The notes under the pieces are model-generated. The model saw only the letters and a program-made list of their open reading frames with translations. It had not been told where the DNA came from and did no database searches. Shown one piece after another: positions 16,576-24,950 of a stretch of DNA of 35,289 nucleotides. Every line of letters begins with the position of its first letter. The first letter of the stretch is position 1. The DNA lies in assembly GCA_018222805.1 (NCBI GenBank), contig JAAEZQ010000036.1, forward strand, positions 1 to 35,289, given 5' to 3'. The position numbers were made by a program, and so were the translations under genes. This DNA is from Vibrionaceae bacterium (GTDB taxonomy: Bacteria > Pseudomonadota > Gammaproteobacteria > Enterobacterales > Vibrionaceae).

Positions 16576-17310
16576 TCAGTTGTGTTGACGACGCATATTG
16601 TCCAAAATGATACCTGTCGCCATGGCTACGTTTAGCGACTCAGCGCCACCAAACGCTGGAATGGTGATCTTATTAGTCACGAGTTTAGACGCTTCTTCAC
16701 GCACACCGTGAGATTCACTGCCCATCAACAAAATTCCTTCGGCAGAGAAATCCGTCTTATGCACGCTCTCCCCTTCCAGAAACGCACCGTATACTGGCAA
16801 GTTTGCTTGTTCTAGGTAGCTTGGCAGGTCAACAAGGCTAACCTGAACTCGGCCAAAGCTGCCCATCGTCGCACTGATGGTTTTAGGGTTGTACGGGTCC
16901 GCACAGTCTGAGCTTGCAATAATGTGCTTAATACCGTACCAATCCGCTACGCGAATGATGGTACCTAAGTTACCCGGATCAGACACACCATCCAGTGCAA
17001 TCATCAAGCCTTTCGCCTGTGGTACTTTTGTACTTGGGATTTCCACGACCGCAATTGCCGCGTTGTTGCTAACCAGCGTGCTTGCTTTGGTCAGGTCGTC
17101 CAGTGATGCTTCTATGCAGTCAAAATGCCCAAGCTCTTGACGGTGCAGTTCAAGAAACTCCGCTGTGGCAAATATCTGTTTAACCGTTAACGAACTCTTC
17201 GCTAACTCCAGTACGTTTTTTTCACCCTGAACCAGAAATAAGCCATGCGCTTTACGTTGCTTCTTTTGACCCAAAGCACGAAGCAGTTTTAATTGGTTTT
17301 TTGAAATCAT
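16576..17310 (-). CDS. SpoU/TrmH-family RNA 2'-O-methyltransferase
   Basis: This predicted SAM-dependent enzyme methylates the 2'-hydroxyl of a tRNA or rRNA nucleotide. It has 244 residues: an N-terminal RNA-binding part with GLFLVQGEKNVLE (residues about 23-35), then the trefoil-knot SPOUT domain with ALDGVSDPGNLGTIIRVADW, LMGSESHGV and PAFGGAESLNVAMATGI, the three family motifs. It resembles RlmB/YsgA-type enzymes; the target nucleotide cannot be named. The ribosome site is weak. The glutamine amidotransferase gene lies 207 bases upstream on the same strand. Confidence 0.88.
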   Translation of the reverse strand: MISKNQLKLLRALGQKKQRKAHGLFLVQGEKNVLELAKSSLTVKQIFATAEFLELHRQELGHFDCIEASLDDLTKASTLVSNNAAIAVVEIPSTKVPQAKGLMIALDGVSDPGNLGTIIRVADWYGIKHIIASSDCADPYNPKTISATMGSFGRVQVSLVDLPSYLEQANLPVYGAFLEGESVHKTDFSAEGILLMGSESHGVREEASKLVTNKITIPAFGGAESLNVAMATGIILDNMRRQHN

Positions 17311-17517
17311 GAAAATATCCCGGGAGAAAATGGTTAAGTACCGTATAAAACGGGGGGATTATAGAGTAAAGACGTGCATAGCTAAAGAGAGGTTGAAGTG
17401 AGAAGGAAGATAAAAGACCAAAATAAGCCGTTCTGTTGGAAGTTGCTCTCGGTACTTTAATGCGCTCGACGTTCATTACGCCCATTGAGAGAACTTGAAA
17501 TCGAGCGCAGTAGTGAC

Positions 17518-18255
17518 CTACCCTTGTCGTAATACCTCAGAGCAAATCCTTTGCTGATCACGAGTGAAGAAAGCATCAATCCAATGCAAAAAAAGAGCGG
17601 AATCGTTAGGCTTCTTCAACTGCACAAAGGCATCCTCGTACTGATGCTGAGGGAGCAAATGTTGACGCTTCCTTACTAACTCCTCTGTAAACTCGGAACT
17701 GAACTCGGGATGACCTTGTACGGTTAAAATATGGTTGTCTTTTACCAGCATAAAGTTAGGACAAAATTCGTTACCAGCTATAACACTCATCTCTTTGGGT
17801 ACAACCACCACTTGATCTTGGTGGCTTACCAGCATACGTGCACTGTCAATGGCAAGGTTCATCCATTTTTTAAGCGCCACCACTTTTACCTCGTAACTGC
17901 CCAAACCCCACCCTTTGCGAGATTTTTCGACCACTCCACCAAGTGCTCTGGCAATTAACTGATGCCCAAAACAAATCCCGACTAATGGCTTTCTTCTCGC
18001 TTCACAGCAACGGATCCAACTGGCTAAATCGAGAATCCATGGCAAATCATCATAAGCGTTGTGTACGCTCCCAGTAATAATAAAACCATGGCACTCATCA
18101 AAACCAGGCAAATCACCTTTCATTGCGTCGTAATTTTGAAACGTCATCGCATCATTCACACTAGCGAAAGCACTTTCAATCATATCTGCATATTGGCCGT
18201 GGCCATCAGACAAAGGCGGTTCTACATACCCACATGTTATTATTCCAATTTTCAT
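17518..18255 (-). CDS. Class I glutamine amidotransferase (GMP synthase-like), putative gamma-glutamyl-GABA hydrolase
   Basis: This 245-residue class I amidotransferase is of the COG0518 type. The nucleophile elbow GICFGHQ has Cys95, and the HPE motif gives His182 and Glu184, so the triad is complete. No synthetase domain follows, so it is a free-standing hydrolase. It is divergent from puuC at the edge of the polyamine island, in which canonical PuuD (peptidase C26) is absent. In Pseudomonas an amidotransferase of this general type is assigned to gamma-glutamyl-GABA cleavage (PauD2, from memory). Hydrolysis of gamma-glutamyl-GABA is therefore plausible, but the family also includes proteins of unrelated function. 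An inverted repeat (18319-18339) lies 64 bases before its start. Confidence 0.8.
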   Translation of the reverse strand: MKIGIITCGYVEPPLSDGHGQYADMIESAFASVNDAMTFQNYDAMKGDLPGFDECHGFIITGSVHNAYDDLPWILDLASWIRCCEARRKPLVGICFGHQLIARALGGVVEKSRKGWGLGSYEVKVVALKKWMNLAIDSARMLVSHQDQVVVVPKEMSVIAGNEFCPNFMLVKDNHILTVQGHPEFSSEFTEELVRKRQHLLPQHQYEDAFVQLKKPNDSALFLHWIDAFFTRDQQRICSEVLRQG

Positions 18256-18666
18256 TATGCGCTTATCTCATCCTTGATATTACATTGCACTTAATTTTAA
18301 GCCTTTCGATAACCGGGGGATACTCTTAATGCGAGTATCAAATCGCACGCCATCTATTCCAAGACCGCCACTCAATTAACGTACCCCAATATTTAACAAG
18401 ATAGACTAGATACGCAGTTTTTATATCTAAAAATCATTAAATACTAAACATTTTATTGATTTCTCTACATACACTATCTACGTTTTGTTTAGTCTACTAA
18501 TCAAACTTTTCGCTCCCTGCTATCAAACAGATCTCATCAGGTGCACATTTTTAAACGTTAACGTAATGGAGAGAAAACAACGTTAAACCTACTTTGCCTA
18601 TTTTACCACTAAGCTGGTTTAGCAATTCACTAGGACTATTTAAACAAAAAGGAATAGAGACACAGA
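18256..18666. promoter_or_regulatory. Divergent control region between the amidotransferase gene and puuC
   Basis: These 411 AT-rich bases hold no gene. A perfect inverted repeat, GATACTC-N7-GAGTATC, lies at 18319-18339 and is a candidate operator for the amidotransferase gene. Closer to puuC the octamer CGTTAAAC (18581-18588) also occurs, inverted, before the second ligase gene (28090-28097). PuuR is the obvious candidate regulator of both, unproven. Confidence 0.4.
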
Positions 18667-20154
18667 ATGGATACTACAAACTGGCATGATAAAGCCACTG
18701 AGTTGAGGTTTAACACACAAGCCTACATTAATGGAAAGCTAACCAACGCTGTCAGCAAAGATACATTCGAGATTATTAACCCCGCAACGGGTCAACCACT
18801 TGCTCAAGTAGCGCGTTGCAGTCAGGAAGATGTTGATATTGCGGTCAAATCCGCAAGTGATGCCTTTCATTCTCGGGTCTGGGCAGGATTACCGCCCGCA
18901 CAGCGCAAAACTGTCTTACTCAACTACGCCAGACTTATCGAACAACACCAAGAACAGTTCGCTATTCTGGAGTCTTTAGATATGGGGAAACCCATTTCAG
19001 ATGCCATGGGATATGATGCGCCAGCTACCGCTCGATGCATACAATGGAACGCAGAAGCGATCGATAAGATTTACGATGAAGTCGCCCCCGTGACCGAAGA
19101 AGCGCTTGCACTGGTGACAAGAGAACCTTTAGGCGTAGTTGCCGCAATTGTTCCTTGGAATTTCCCTACCGTGATGGCGGCTTGGAAAATTGGTCCGGCA
19201 CTAGCTACTGGTAACTCGGTCATCATCAAACCATCGGAAAAGTCACCTCTTACCGCTATATTACTGGCTGAATTGGCCTCTCAAGCCGGGATTCCTGATG
19301 GTGTGCTTCAAGTCCTTCCCGGGTTTGGTCACGAAGCAGGGCAAGCATTAGCACTTCACCACGACGTCGACTGTATTACTTTTACTGGCTCTACGGCTAT
19401 AGGAAAGAAATTACTGACCTTTGCCGGTGAATCCAACCTTAAGCGTGCGTTTATGGAATGCGGTGGCAAGAGTCCTCATATTGTCCATTACGATGTCAAA
19501 AACATTGAGAAAGCGGCGGCCACTGCAGCAAGCGCCATTTGCTACAACCAAGGGGAGGTCTGTACTGCTGGCTCTCGTCTATTGGTTCACTCGTCCATCA
19601 AAGAGCAATTCATCAACCTGCTGATAAAGAACATGGACAAATGGCAACCTGGCGATCCTCTCAACGAAAGCTCTCGTGTTGGCGCTATTGTCGATAAAGC
19701 TCAGTTTGAACGCGTGCTTGATTATATAGAGGTAGGCAAACAGGAAAGTGCAACACTTCGATTTGGCGGCCAACCCGTTCTTGAGCATACTGGCGGCTAC
19801 TTTATCCAGCCAGCTGTCTTCACAGACGTGACACCTGACATGCGGATATTTAGAGAGGAAATTTTTGGTCCTGTTCTTTGTGTAACGACATTCGACACGA
19901 TTGATGAAGCGATTGAACTTGCAAACGATAGTGAATATGGCCTTGCTGCTGGTGTTTGGACTTCCGATATTTCCACTGCGGTAAAATGCTCTCGTGCTCT
20001 AAGAGCCGGTACCGTATTTGTGAATAACTGGGATGGCGGAGATATGACAATGCCGTTTGGCGGGTACAAGCAAAGTGGAAACGGCAGGGATAAGTCTTTG
20101 CATGCCTTAGATAAATACACTGAGGTCAAATCTACCTGGATCGAACTTGACTAG
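18667..20154 (+). CDS. puuC: Gamma-glutamyl-gamma-aminobutyraldehyde dehydrogenase
   Basis: This cytosolic NAD(P)-dependent aldehyde dehydrogenase oxidises gamma-glutamyl-gamma-aminobutyraldehyde to gamma-glutamyl-GABA in putrescine breakdown. At 495 residues it has the length of E. coli PuuC. The general base Glu264 lies in MECGGKSP, the catalytic Cys299 in QGEVCTAGSR, the NAD-binding PWNFPTVMAAWK and FTGSTAIG segments are intact, and the C-terminal MPFGGYKQSGNGRDKS is typical of the PuuC/betaine-aldehyde group. Other polyamine or betaine aldehydes may also be used. It is transcribed toward puuR, which faces it, and is divergent from the amidotransferase. Confidence 0.92.
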   Translation: MDTTNWHDKATELRFNTQAYINGKLTNAVSKDTFEIINPATGQPLAQVARCSQEDVDIAVKSASDAFHSRVWAGLPPAQRKTVLLNYARLIEQHQEQFAILESLDMGKPISDAMGYDAPATARCIQWNAEAIDKIYDEVAPVTEEALALVTREPLGVVAAIVPWNFPTVMAAWKIGPALATGNSVIIKPSEKSPLTAILLAELASQAGIPDGVLQVLPGFGHEAGQALALHHDVDCITFTGSTAIGKKLLTFAGESNLKRAFMECGGKSPHIVHYDVKNIEKAAATAASAICYNQGEVCTAGSRLLVHSSIKEQFINLLIKNMDKWQPGDPLNESSRVGAIVDKAQFERVLDYIEVGKQESATLRFGGQPVLEHTGGYFIQPAVFTDVTPDMRIFREEIFGPVLCVTTFDTIDEAIELANDSEYGLAAGVWTSDISTAVKCSRALRAGTVFVNNWDGGDMTMPFGGYKQSGNGRDKSLHALDKYTEVKSTWIELD

Positions 20155-20190
20155 TGCTTTTTGTCCCGTAATCGACTTCACCTTGATTAA

Positions 20191-20216
20191 GAATGGCCTC
20201 GTAACAGAGGCCATTC
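20191..20216. terminator. Hairpin between convergent puuC and puuR
   Basis: A perfect 10-pair stem GAATGGCCTC/GAGGCCATTC (20191-20200, 20207-20216) has a 6-base loop. No strong T run follows on either strand, so it may be a weak terminator or a 3' end stabiliser. Confidence 0.6.
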
Positions 20217-20266
20217 CTATATACTTAAATAGATTCAAGATGCAAATTTAAGCACATCGACACTAC

Positions 20267-20821
20267 CTAGAACGTTGGCGGCGTCGAGGCACTTATCAAC
20301 TCACACTCCACTTTTCCTTTATTGCGAAAACGGTGTGGCTTACGCGTCTCAAAATAGTAAGAATCTCCGGCTTTCAGTATCTGAGTTCGACTGCCTACCG
20401 TGATCTCTATTTCGCCTCGAATCACCACGCCGCCTTCTTCACCTTCGTGTTGCATGAAATCAGTGCCGGTATCAGCACCTGGCGGGTAGAGCTCACGTAG
20501 TATCGCGAGTTTACGACCATCTCGTTTCGCGCCCACTAACAACATACTAATTTTACCATCACCTAAATCCGCCATTTGTTCCGGACTAAAAAAGATATCG
20601 TCCTTTGCTTCCACGTCTAAAGTAAAAAACTCACCCATTGAGATAGGGATAGCATCGAGTATTTTTTTTAGTGACCCGACGGAAGGGTTAACTAGGTTCT
20701 GTTCAATTTGAGAGATCATGGAATTCGTCACGCCGCTCCTTTTCGCAAGCTCTCTTTGTGATAAACCACGCATGGTTCTGATCGTTTTAAGTTGCTTGCC
20801 TACATCCATGTCTCTATCCAT
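20267..20821 (-). CDS. puuR: HTH-cupin transcriptional regulator PuuR
   Basis: This DNA-binding regulator, normally a repressor relieved by putrescine, has 184 residues (185 in E. coli). An XRE-type helix-turn-helix occupies residues about 10-65 (QRELAKRSGVTNSMISQIEQ), and a cupin domain the C-terminal third (EGEEGGVVIRGEIEITVG and the AGDSYYFETRKPHRF strand pair). The ATG has AGGAGAG at good distance. It follows potI by 30 bases, so it is the last gene of the transport operon and probably autoregulated. Targets should include both divergent promoters in the island. Confidence 0.9.
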   Translation of the reverse strand: MDRDMDVGKQLKTIRTMRGLSQRELAKRSGVTNSMISQIEQNLVNPSVGSLKKILDAIPISMGEFFTLDVEAKDDIFFSPEQMADLGDGKISMLLVGAKRDGRKLAILRELYPPGADTGTDFMQHEGEEGGVVIRGEIEITVGSRTQILKAGDSYYFETRKPHRFRNKGKVECELISASTPPTF

Positions 20822-20851
20822 GTATCTCTCCTAAGTTGTCAGAGAATGCCT

Positions 20852-21694
20852 CTACTGATGGCTCATTTTCACCTCTTGTAGTCGCCGTTTCTCCGCTTTA
20901 GCAAGTACCCACCATGCAATAAAGGTGGCACACGATACCGCTAAAATGATCAACGTCGCGAGGGCATTAATTTTAGGACTCACGCCTAGTCTTACGCTGG
21001 AGAATACCACCATTGGTAGCGTTGTAGCACTCGGACCAGATACAAAACTCGCAATCACCAAATCATCGAGTGATAACGTAAACGCCAGCAACCAACCTGC
21101 AACAATAGCTGGAGCAATCGTTGGTAAGGTAATTTGAAGAAATACCTTCCAAGGCGGAGCCCCCAAATCCATTGCCGCCTCTTCAATTGAGCGATCGACC
21201 TCTTGTAATCTGGAGCTCACTACGACCGTAACGTATGCAGTGCAAAAAGTAACATGCGCGATCCAAATCGTCATCATTCCACGTTGGTTAAACAGATCAA
21301 ATACTTGCCCCATAGCAATAAAAAGTAGCAGTAACGACAGACCAGTGATCACCTCTGGCATAACCAAAGGCGCCGTGATCATAAATGCGAAGCCGGTTTC
21401 ACCTCTAAACTTGCCGAATCGATTTAGTACAAACGCCGCGATAGTACCCAGCACCACTGCGGCACTTGCAGAGAGAAAACCAATTAACAAGCTCAGCTTT
21501 ACCCCACCCATTAATAAATCGTCTTCAAATAACTCGGAATACCACTTGAAAGAAAACCCAGACCAAACGGTCACTAAGCGGTTTTCATTAAAAGAATAAA
21601 TAATCAGAATTAAAATCGGCAAGTAGAGAAAGGCGAAACCTAAGCCTAATATCAACCACTTCCATTTATTGTTGTAAACTGGAATATCGTTCAT
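20852..21694 (-). CDS. potI: Polyamine ABC transporter permease PotI/SpuH-type
   Basis: This inner-membrane permease of a putrescine/spermidine importer has 280 residues (281 in E. coli PotI). It has six predicted hydrophobic segments, beginning LILGLGFAFLYLPILILII, and the ABC permease (EAA) loop EEAAMDLGAPPWKVFLQITLP that contacts the ATPase. It overlaps potH by 4 bases (ATGA) and is preceded by a GGAGG site inside potH, so translation is coupled. It pairs with PotH as a heterodimer. Confidence 0.92.
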   Translation of the reverse strand: MNDIPVYNNKWKWLILGLGFAFLYLPILILIIYSFNENRLVTVWSGFSFKWYSELFEDDLLMGGVKLSLLIGFLSASAAVVLGTIAAFVLNRFGKFRGETGFAFMITAPLVMPEVITGLSLLLLFIAMGQVFDLFNQRGMMTIWIAHVTFCTAYVTVVVSSRLQEVDRSIEEAAMDLGAPPWKVFLQITLPTIAPAIVAGWLLAFTLSLDDLVIASFVSGPSATTLPMVVFSSVRLGVSPKINALATLIILAVSCATFIAWWVLAKAEKRRLQEVKMSHQ

Positions 21695-22608
21695 CCCTGC
21701 ACCTCCAATTCACGCTTTTGGTAACGATGGAACCACAGAATTGGCACCATTAAGATAAGTAGCATCGTGGTGGCAACAGCTGAAGCCACAGGCCAATCTC
21801 GGTTATTGAAAAACTCTTGCCATAACACTTTTCCGATCAGGATCGAATCCGGCCCACCGAGCAGTTCAGGAATAACAAACTCCCCTACCGCAGGAATAAA
21901 CACCAGCATAGAACCGGCAATGATGCCTGCACGGGTTAACGGAACTAAAACACTAAACAGTGTGGTGATTGGTTTCGCGCCTAAGTCACTGGCGGCTTCT
22001 ATCAGCGAATAGTCGACTCGCATCAACGCGGTATACAAAGGTAAAACCATGAAAGGTAGATAGGTATACACAATGCCGATATACACCGCTACATCGGTGT
22101 GTAATATCTTTAATGGCTCGTCAATCGCGCCAATGGTTAATAACACGTTATTGAGCAATCCATTATTTTTGAGGATACCTATCCAGGCATAAACACGAAT
22201 CAAGAAACTCGTCCATGAAGGAAGAATGATGAGCATCAGCAGAACGTTACGCGTCGACGGTGTTGAGTGTACGATGGCCCACGCAATTGGAAAACCGACC
22301 ACTAAACACAGTAACGTTGAAATGAGTGCAATACGTATCGACTCTAAATAAGAAGACACATATAAGTCATCTTCCAGCAAGTATTCGTAGTTACCGATAT
22401 TCAGCAGTAGCTGCAACTGCTGCTCGGCATAACTGAGCAGCTCTGAATAGGGGGGTATTGAGACTTGTGCCTCAGCAAAGCTGATCTTAAAAACGATCAA
22501 AAATGGAAGTAAAAAGAACAGTAATAACCATCCATAAGGGACAGCAAGCAGTAAGCACTTGGGCGTGGGTATAACACGCCAGATATTGAGTTTGGCTGTT
22601 TTTATCAT
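21691..22608 (-). CDS. potH: Polyamine ABC transporter permease PotH/SpuG-type
   Basis: This is the partner permease, 305 residues (317 in E. coli PotH). An N-terminal transmembrane helix (VPYGWLLLFFLLPFLIVF) is followed by a periplasmic segment of roughly 50 residues and five more helices. The EAA loop is EAASDLGAKPITTLFSVLVPL. It overlaps potG by 4 bases (ATGA) upstream and potI downstream. The whole set potF-G-H-I is contiguous. Confidence 0.92.
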   Translation of the reverse strand: MIKTAKLNIWRVIPTPKCLLLAVPYGWLLLFFLLPFLIVFKISFAEAQVSIPPYSELLSYAEQQLQLLLNIGNYEYLLEDDLYVSSYLESIRIALISTLLCLVVGFPIAWAIVHSTPSTRNVLLMLIILPSWTSFLIRVYAWIGILKNNGLLNNVLLTIGAIDEPLKILHTDVAVYIGIVYTYLPFMVLPLYTALMRVDYSLIEAASDLGAKPITTLFSVLVPLTRAGIIAGSMLVFIPAVGEFVIPELLGGPDSILIGKVLWQEFFNNRDWPVASAVATTMLLILMVPILWFHRYQKRELEVQG

Positions 22609-23747
22609 ATTTTAAGTACCACGCAACTTTCCATATCCCAACTTAGCGTGACCTTCTGCTCCCACGTCGGCATGTCTTTTCTCAGGCGAGTGGTATTTTG
22701 TAAGGTTGCCGTGACTAATTTTCCAGACGGTAAACGTACGTGATAAATCGATTGATTGCCCATATAGGCAATATCTTCAACAATCCCTGAGCAACTATTT
22801 ACCGAGTGGTTGCTATGCATACTCAAAGTCATTTTTTCTGGCCTAACCGCTATCATCACTGGAACACCCGTTACACCAGAAATACCTTCATTAATATAAA
22901 TCGGGTTTTCGAGTTCTTGACTGCGCACAGTACAGCTATCGTTTTGACTGTTTTCCAATATCCCTTCAAAGATATTCACAGTGCCGACAAACTTGGCAGA
23001 GAATTGGGAATTAGGATGTTCATAAATGGATTCCGGAGAGCCAATTTGCACAAACTGACCTTTATTCATAATCGCCATTCGACTTGCCATCGTCATGGCT
23101 TCTTCTTGATCGTGCGTGACCATCACACAAGTCACACCCACGCGCTCTAAGATATCCACCACTTCGAGTTGCATTTTTTCTCTTAAGTTTTTATCTAAAG
23201 CGCCCATTGGTTCATCCAGAAGCAGCAGTTTTGGCTTTTTCGCTAAACTACGAGCAAGCGCAACACGCTGTTTTTGTCCCCCAGAAAGTTGATGTGGTTT
23301 GCGTTTGGCGTAGTCAGACATGTGCACCAGTTCCAGCATCTGTTTCACGGTCTCACCTATTTCTTTTCGTGGCATGCCGTCTTGTTTTAGGCCAAATGCA
23401 ATATTGTCAGCCACTGTCATATGGGGAAAGAGCGCATAGGATTGAAACATCATATTGACCGGGCGACGATAAGGAGGGATCTCGGCAAGATCTTCACCAT
23501 CTAAGATGATCTGCCCTGCGGAAGGTTGCTCGAAGCCGGCAAGCATTCTGAGTAAGGTGGATTTACCACAGCCCGATGCGCCAAGTAGTGCGAATAATTC
23601 GCCTTGGTTGATCGTCAAATCCAATCCATCAACGGCGACGTGGCCGTCAAAGCTTTTGGTTAGTCCTTTGATTTCAAGTAAGGGTTTTGGCGGGTTAGAA
23701 TCCACATGCATATGAGGAAGGTCGTTACAAAGTGACATCACTGTCAT
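22605..23747 (-). CDS. potG: Polyamine ABC transporter ATPase PotG/SpuF-type
   Basis: This cytosolic ATPase energises polyamine uptake. Walker A is GASGCGKST (about residue 55), the signature LSGGQKQRVALARSLA, Walker B LLLDEP, followed by the H-loop VTHDQ. A C-terminal TOBE-like domain (VMIAVRPEKMTLS onward) is present. I prefer ATG 23745-23747 (380 residues), because GGAGAG lies 6 bases before it; an ATG 12 bases upstream abuts a hairpin and has no ribosome site. E. coli PotG has 377. The preceding 11-pair hairpin separates it from potF and probably lowers or staggers expression against the binding protein. Confidence 0.92.
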   Translation of the reverse strand: MTVMSLCNDLPHMHVDSNPPKPLLEIKGLTKSFDGHVAVDGLDLTINQGELFALLGASGCGKSTLLRMLAGFEQPSAGQIILDGEDLAEIPPYRRPVNMMFQSYALFPHMTVADNIAFGLKQDGMPRKEIGETVKQMLELVHMSDYAKRKPHQLSGGQKQRVALARSLAKKPKLLLLDEPMGALDKNLREKMQLEVVDILERVGVTCVMVTHDQEEAMTMASRMAIMNKGQFVQIGSPESIYEHPNSQFSAKFVGTVNIFEGILENSQNDSCTVRSQELENPIYINEGISGVTGVPVMIAVRPEKMTLSMHSNHSVNSCSGIVEDIAYMGNQSIYHVRLPSGKLVTATLQNTTRLRKDMPTWEQKVTLSWDMESCVVLKI

Positions 23748-23760
23748 GGTACTCTCCATA

Positions 23761-23788
23761 AACGAGGCGACTCTAGGGTCGCCTCGTT
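23761..23788 (-). repeat. Strong hairpin between potF and potG
   Basis: Perfect inverted repeat AACGAGGCGAC/GTCGCCTCGTT (23761-23771 and 23778-23788), 11 pairs with a 6-base loop. It begins 8 bases after the potF stop and ends at the upstream potG ATG. No T run follows on the minus strand, so it is more likely an mRNA stabiliser (3' end protection of the potF message) than a full terminator. Confidence 0.85.
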
Positions 23789-23796
23789 ATATCTAT

Positions 23797-24906
23797 CTAG
23801 TTTTTAACAAAATCTGTCCACGCACGGGTCATCGCACGAGCGGTTTTATGAGGCAACATTTTCGCGCTGTAGAGCTTTTCCTGTGTTTCCTCATTAGGAT
23901 AGATACCCGGATCCTCTAGAATTTCAGTATCAATAAACTCACGCGAAGGAGGGTTTGGATTCGCGTACCAAACGTAGTTACTGATTTCTGCGATCACTTC
24001 AGGTCTTAGCAAGAAGTTAATGAAAAGGTGGGCATTTTCAGGGTGCTTAGCATCTTTAGGAATCGCCATCAAATCAAACCAAGCCAAAGCGCCCTCTTTC
24101 GGGATAGAGTAAGCAATCTCTACACCGTTATCCGCTTCAGCCGCTCGATCTGCTGCTTGCAGCACATCCCCGGACCAACCGATCGCAACACAAATATCAC
24201 CATTTGCTAAGTCATTAATGTATTGCGAAGAGTGGAAGTAAGTGACATATGGACGGACAGTTTTTAATAACTCAAGTGCATCCTTTTTGTAATCGTTCGG
24301 ATCCGCACTATTTGGATCTTTGCCAATATAGTTTAATGATGCCGACATGATCTCCGATGGTGCATTCAAAAAACCAACACCACATTTAGCCAGTTTTTCC
24401 ATGTTTTCCGGTTTAAACACTAAATCCCAACTGTTGACAGGCGCGTCTTCTCCCAATGCAGCTTTAACTTTCTCAACGTTATAGCCAATACCCGTCGTGC
24501 CCCAAAGGTAAGGCACTGAATAGGCATTCTCGGGATCGACGGTCTCTGACAAAATTCCCATGAGTTTTGGGTCTAGGTTTTTATAGTTACTGAGCTTTTC
24601 TTTATCCAGTTTTTGAAAAGCCCCAGCTTTTACCTGTCTGCCTAAAAAGTCGTTACTCGGTACTATAAGGTCGAAACCAGTATTGCCTGATAGGACTTTG
24701 GCTTCCAAGACTTCATTAGAATCAAAAACATCGTAGACAACCTTAATGCCCGTTTCCTGCTCAAATTTGGCGATGGTGTCTTCAGCAATATAATCAGACC
24801 AGTTATAGATATTGAGTACTTTGTCTTCCGCAGCAATTGATGTTAAAGGGGTTAACCCAATGGTCATCCCTAACGCTACCCCACAATAAACCTTCATTTT
24901 CTCCAT
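23797..24906 (-). CDS. potF: Periplasmic polyamine-binding protein PotF/SpuD-type
   Basis: This secreted substrate-binding protein of the importer has 369 residues (E. coli PotF 370). The signal peptide, about 26 residues, ends ...TSIAA before EDKVLNIYNWSDYIAE, the family's start of the mature protein with the polyamine-contacting NWSDY. Later family segments include VGFLNAPSEIM and AIGWSGDVLQA. I start at ATG 24904-24906, which has GGAG 6 bases upstream; a further ATG 12 bases earlier is directly against an AAGGA. It follows the aminotransferase gene by 44 bases. Putrescine versus spermidine preference cannot be read. Confidence 0.92.
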   Translation of the reverse strand: MEKMKVYCGVALGMTIGLTPLTSIAAEDKVLNIYNWSDYIAEDTIAKFEQETGIKVVYDVFDSNEVLEAKVLSGNTGFDLIVPSNDFLGRQVKAGAFQKLDKEKLSNYKNLDPKLMGILSETVDPENAYSVPYLWGTTGIGYNVEKVKAALGEDAPVNSWDLVFKPENMEKLAKCGVGFLNAPSEIMSASLNYIGKDPNSADPNDYKKDALELLKTVRPYVTYFHSSQYINDLANGDICVAIGWSGDVLQAADRAAEADNGVEIAYSIPKEGALAWFDLMAIPKDAKHPENAHLFINFLLRPEVIAEISNYVWYANPNPPSREFIDTEILEDPGIYPNEETQEKLYSAKMLPHKTARAMTRAWTDFVKN

Positions 24907-24950
24907 TTGGATCTCCATTCCTTGGTGAGTTTTGGTATTGTTCTCGTCGG

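Noticed and set aside
17518..18255. GMP synthase (GuaA)
   Set aside because: The protein has only the amidotransferase domain (245 residues); no ATP-pyrophosphatase or dimerisation domain follows.
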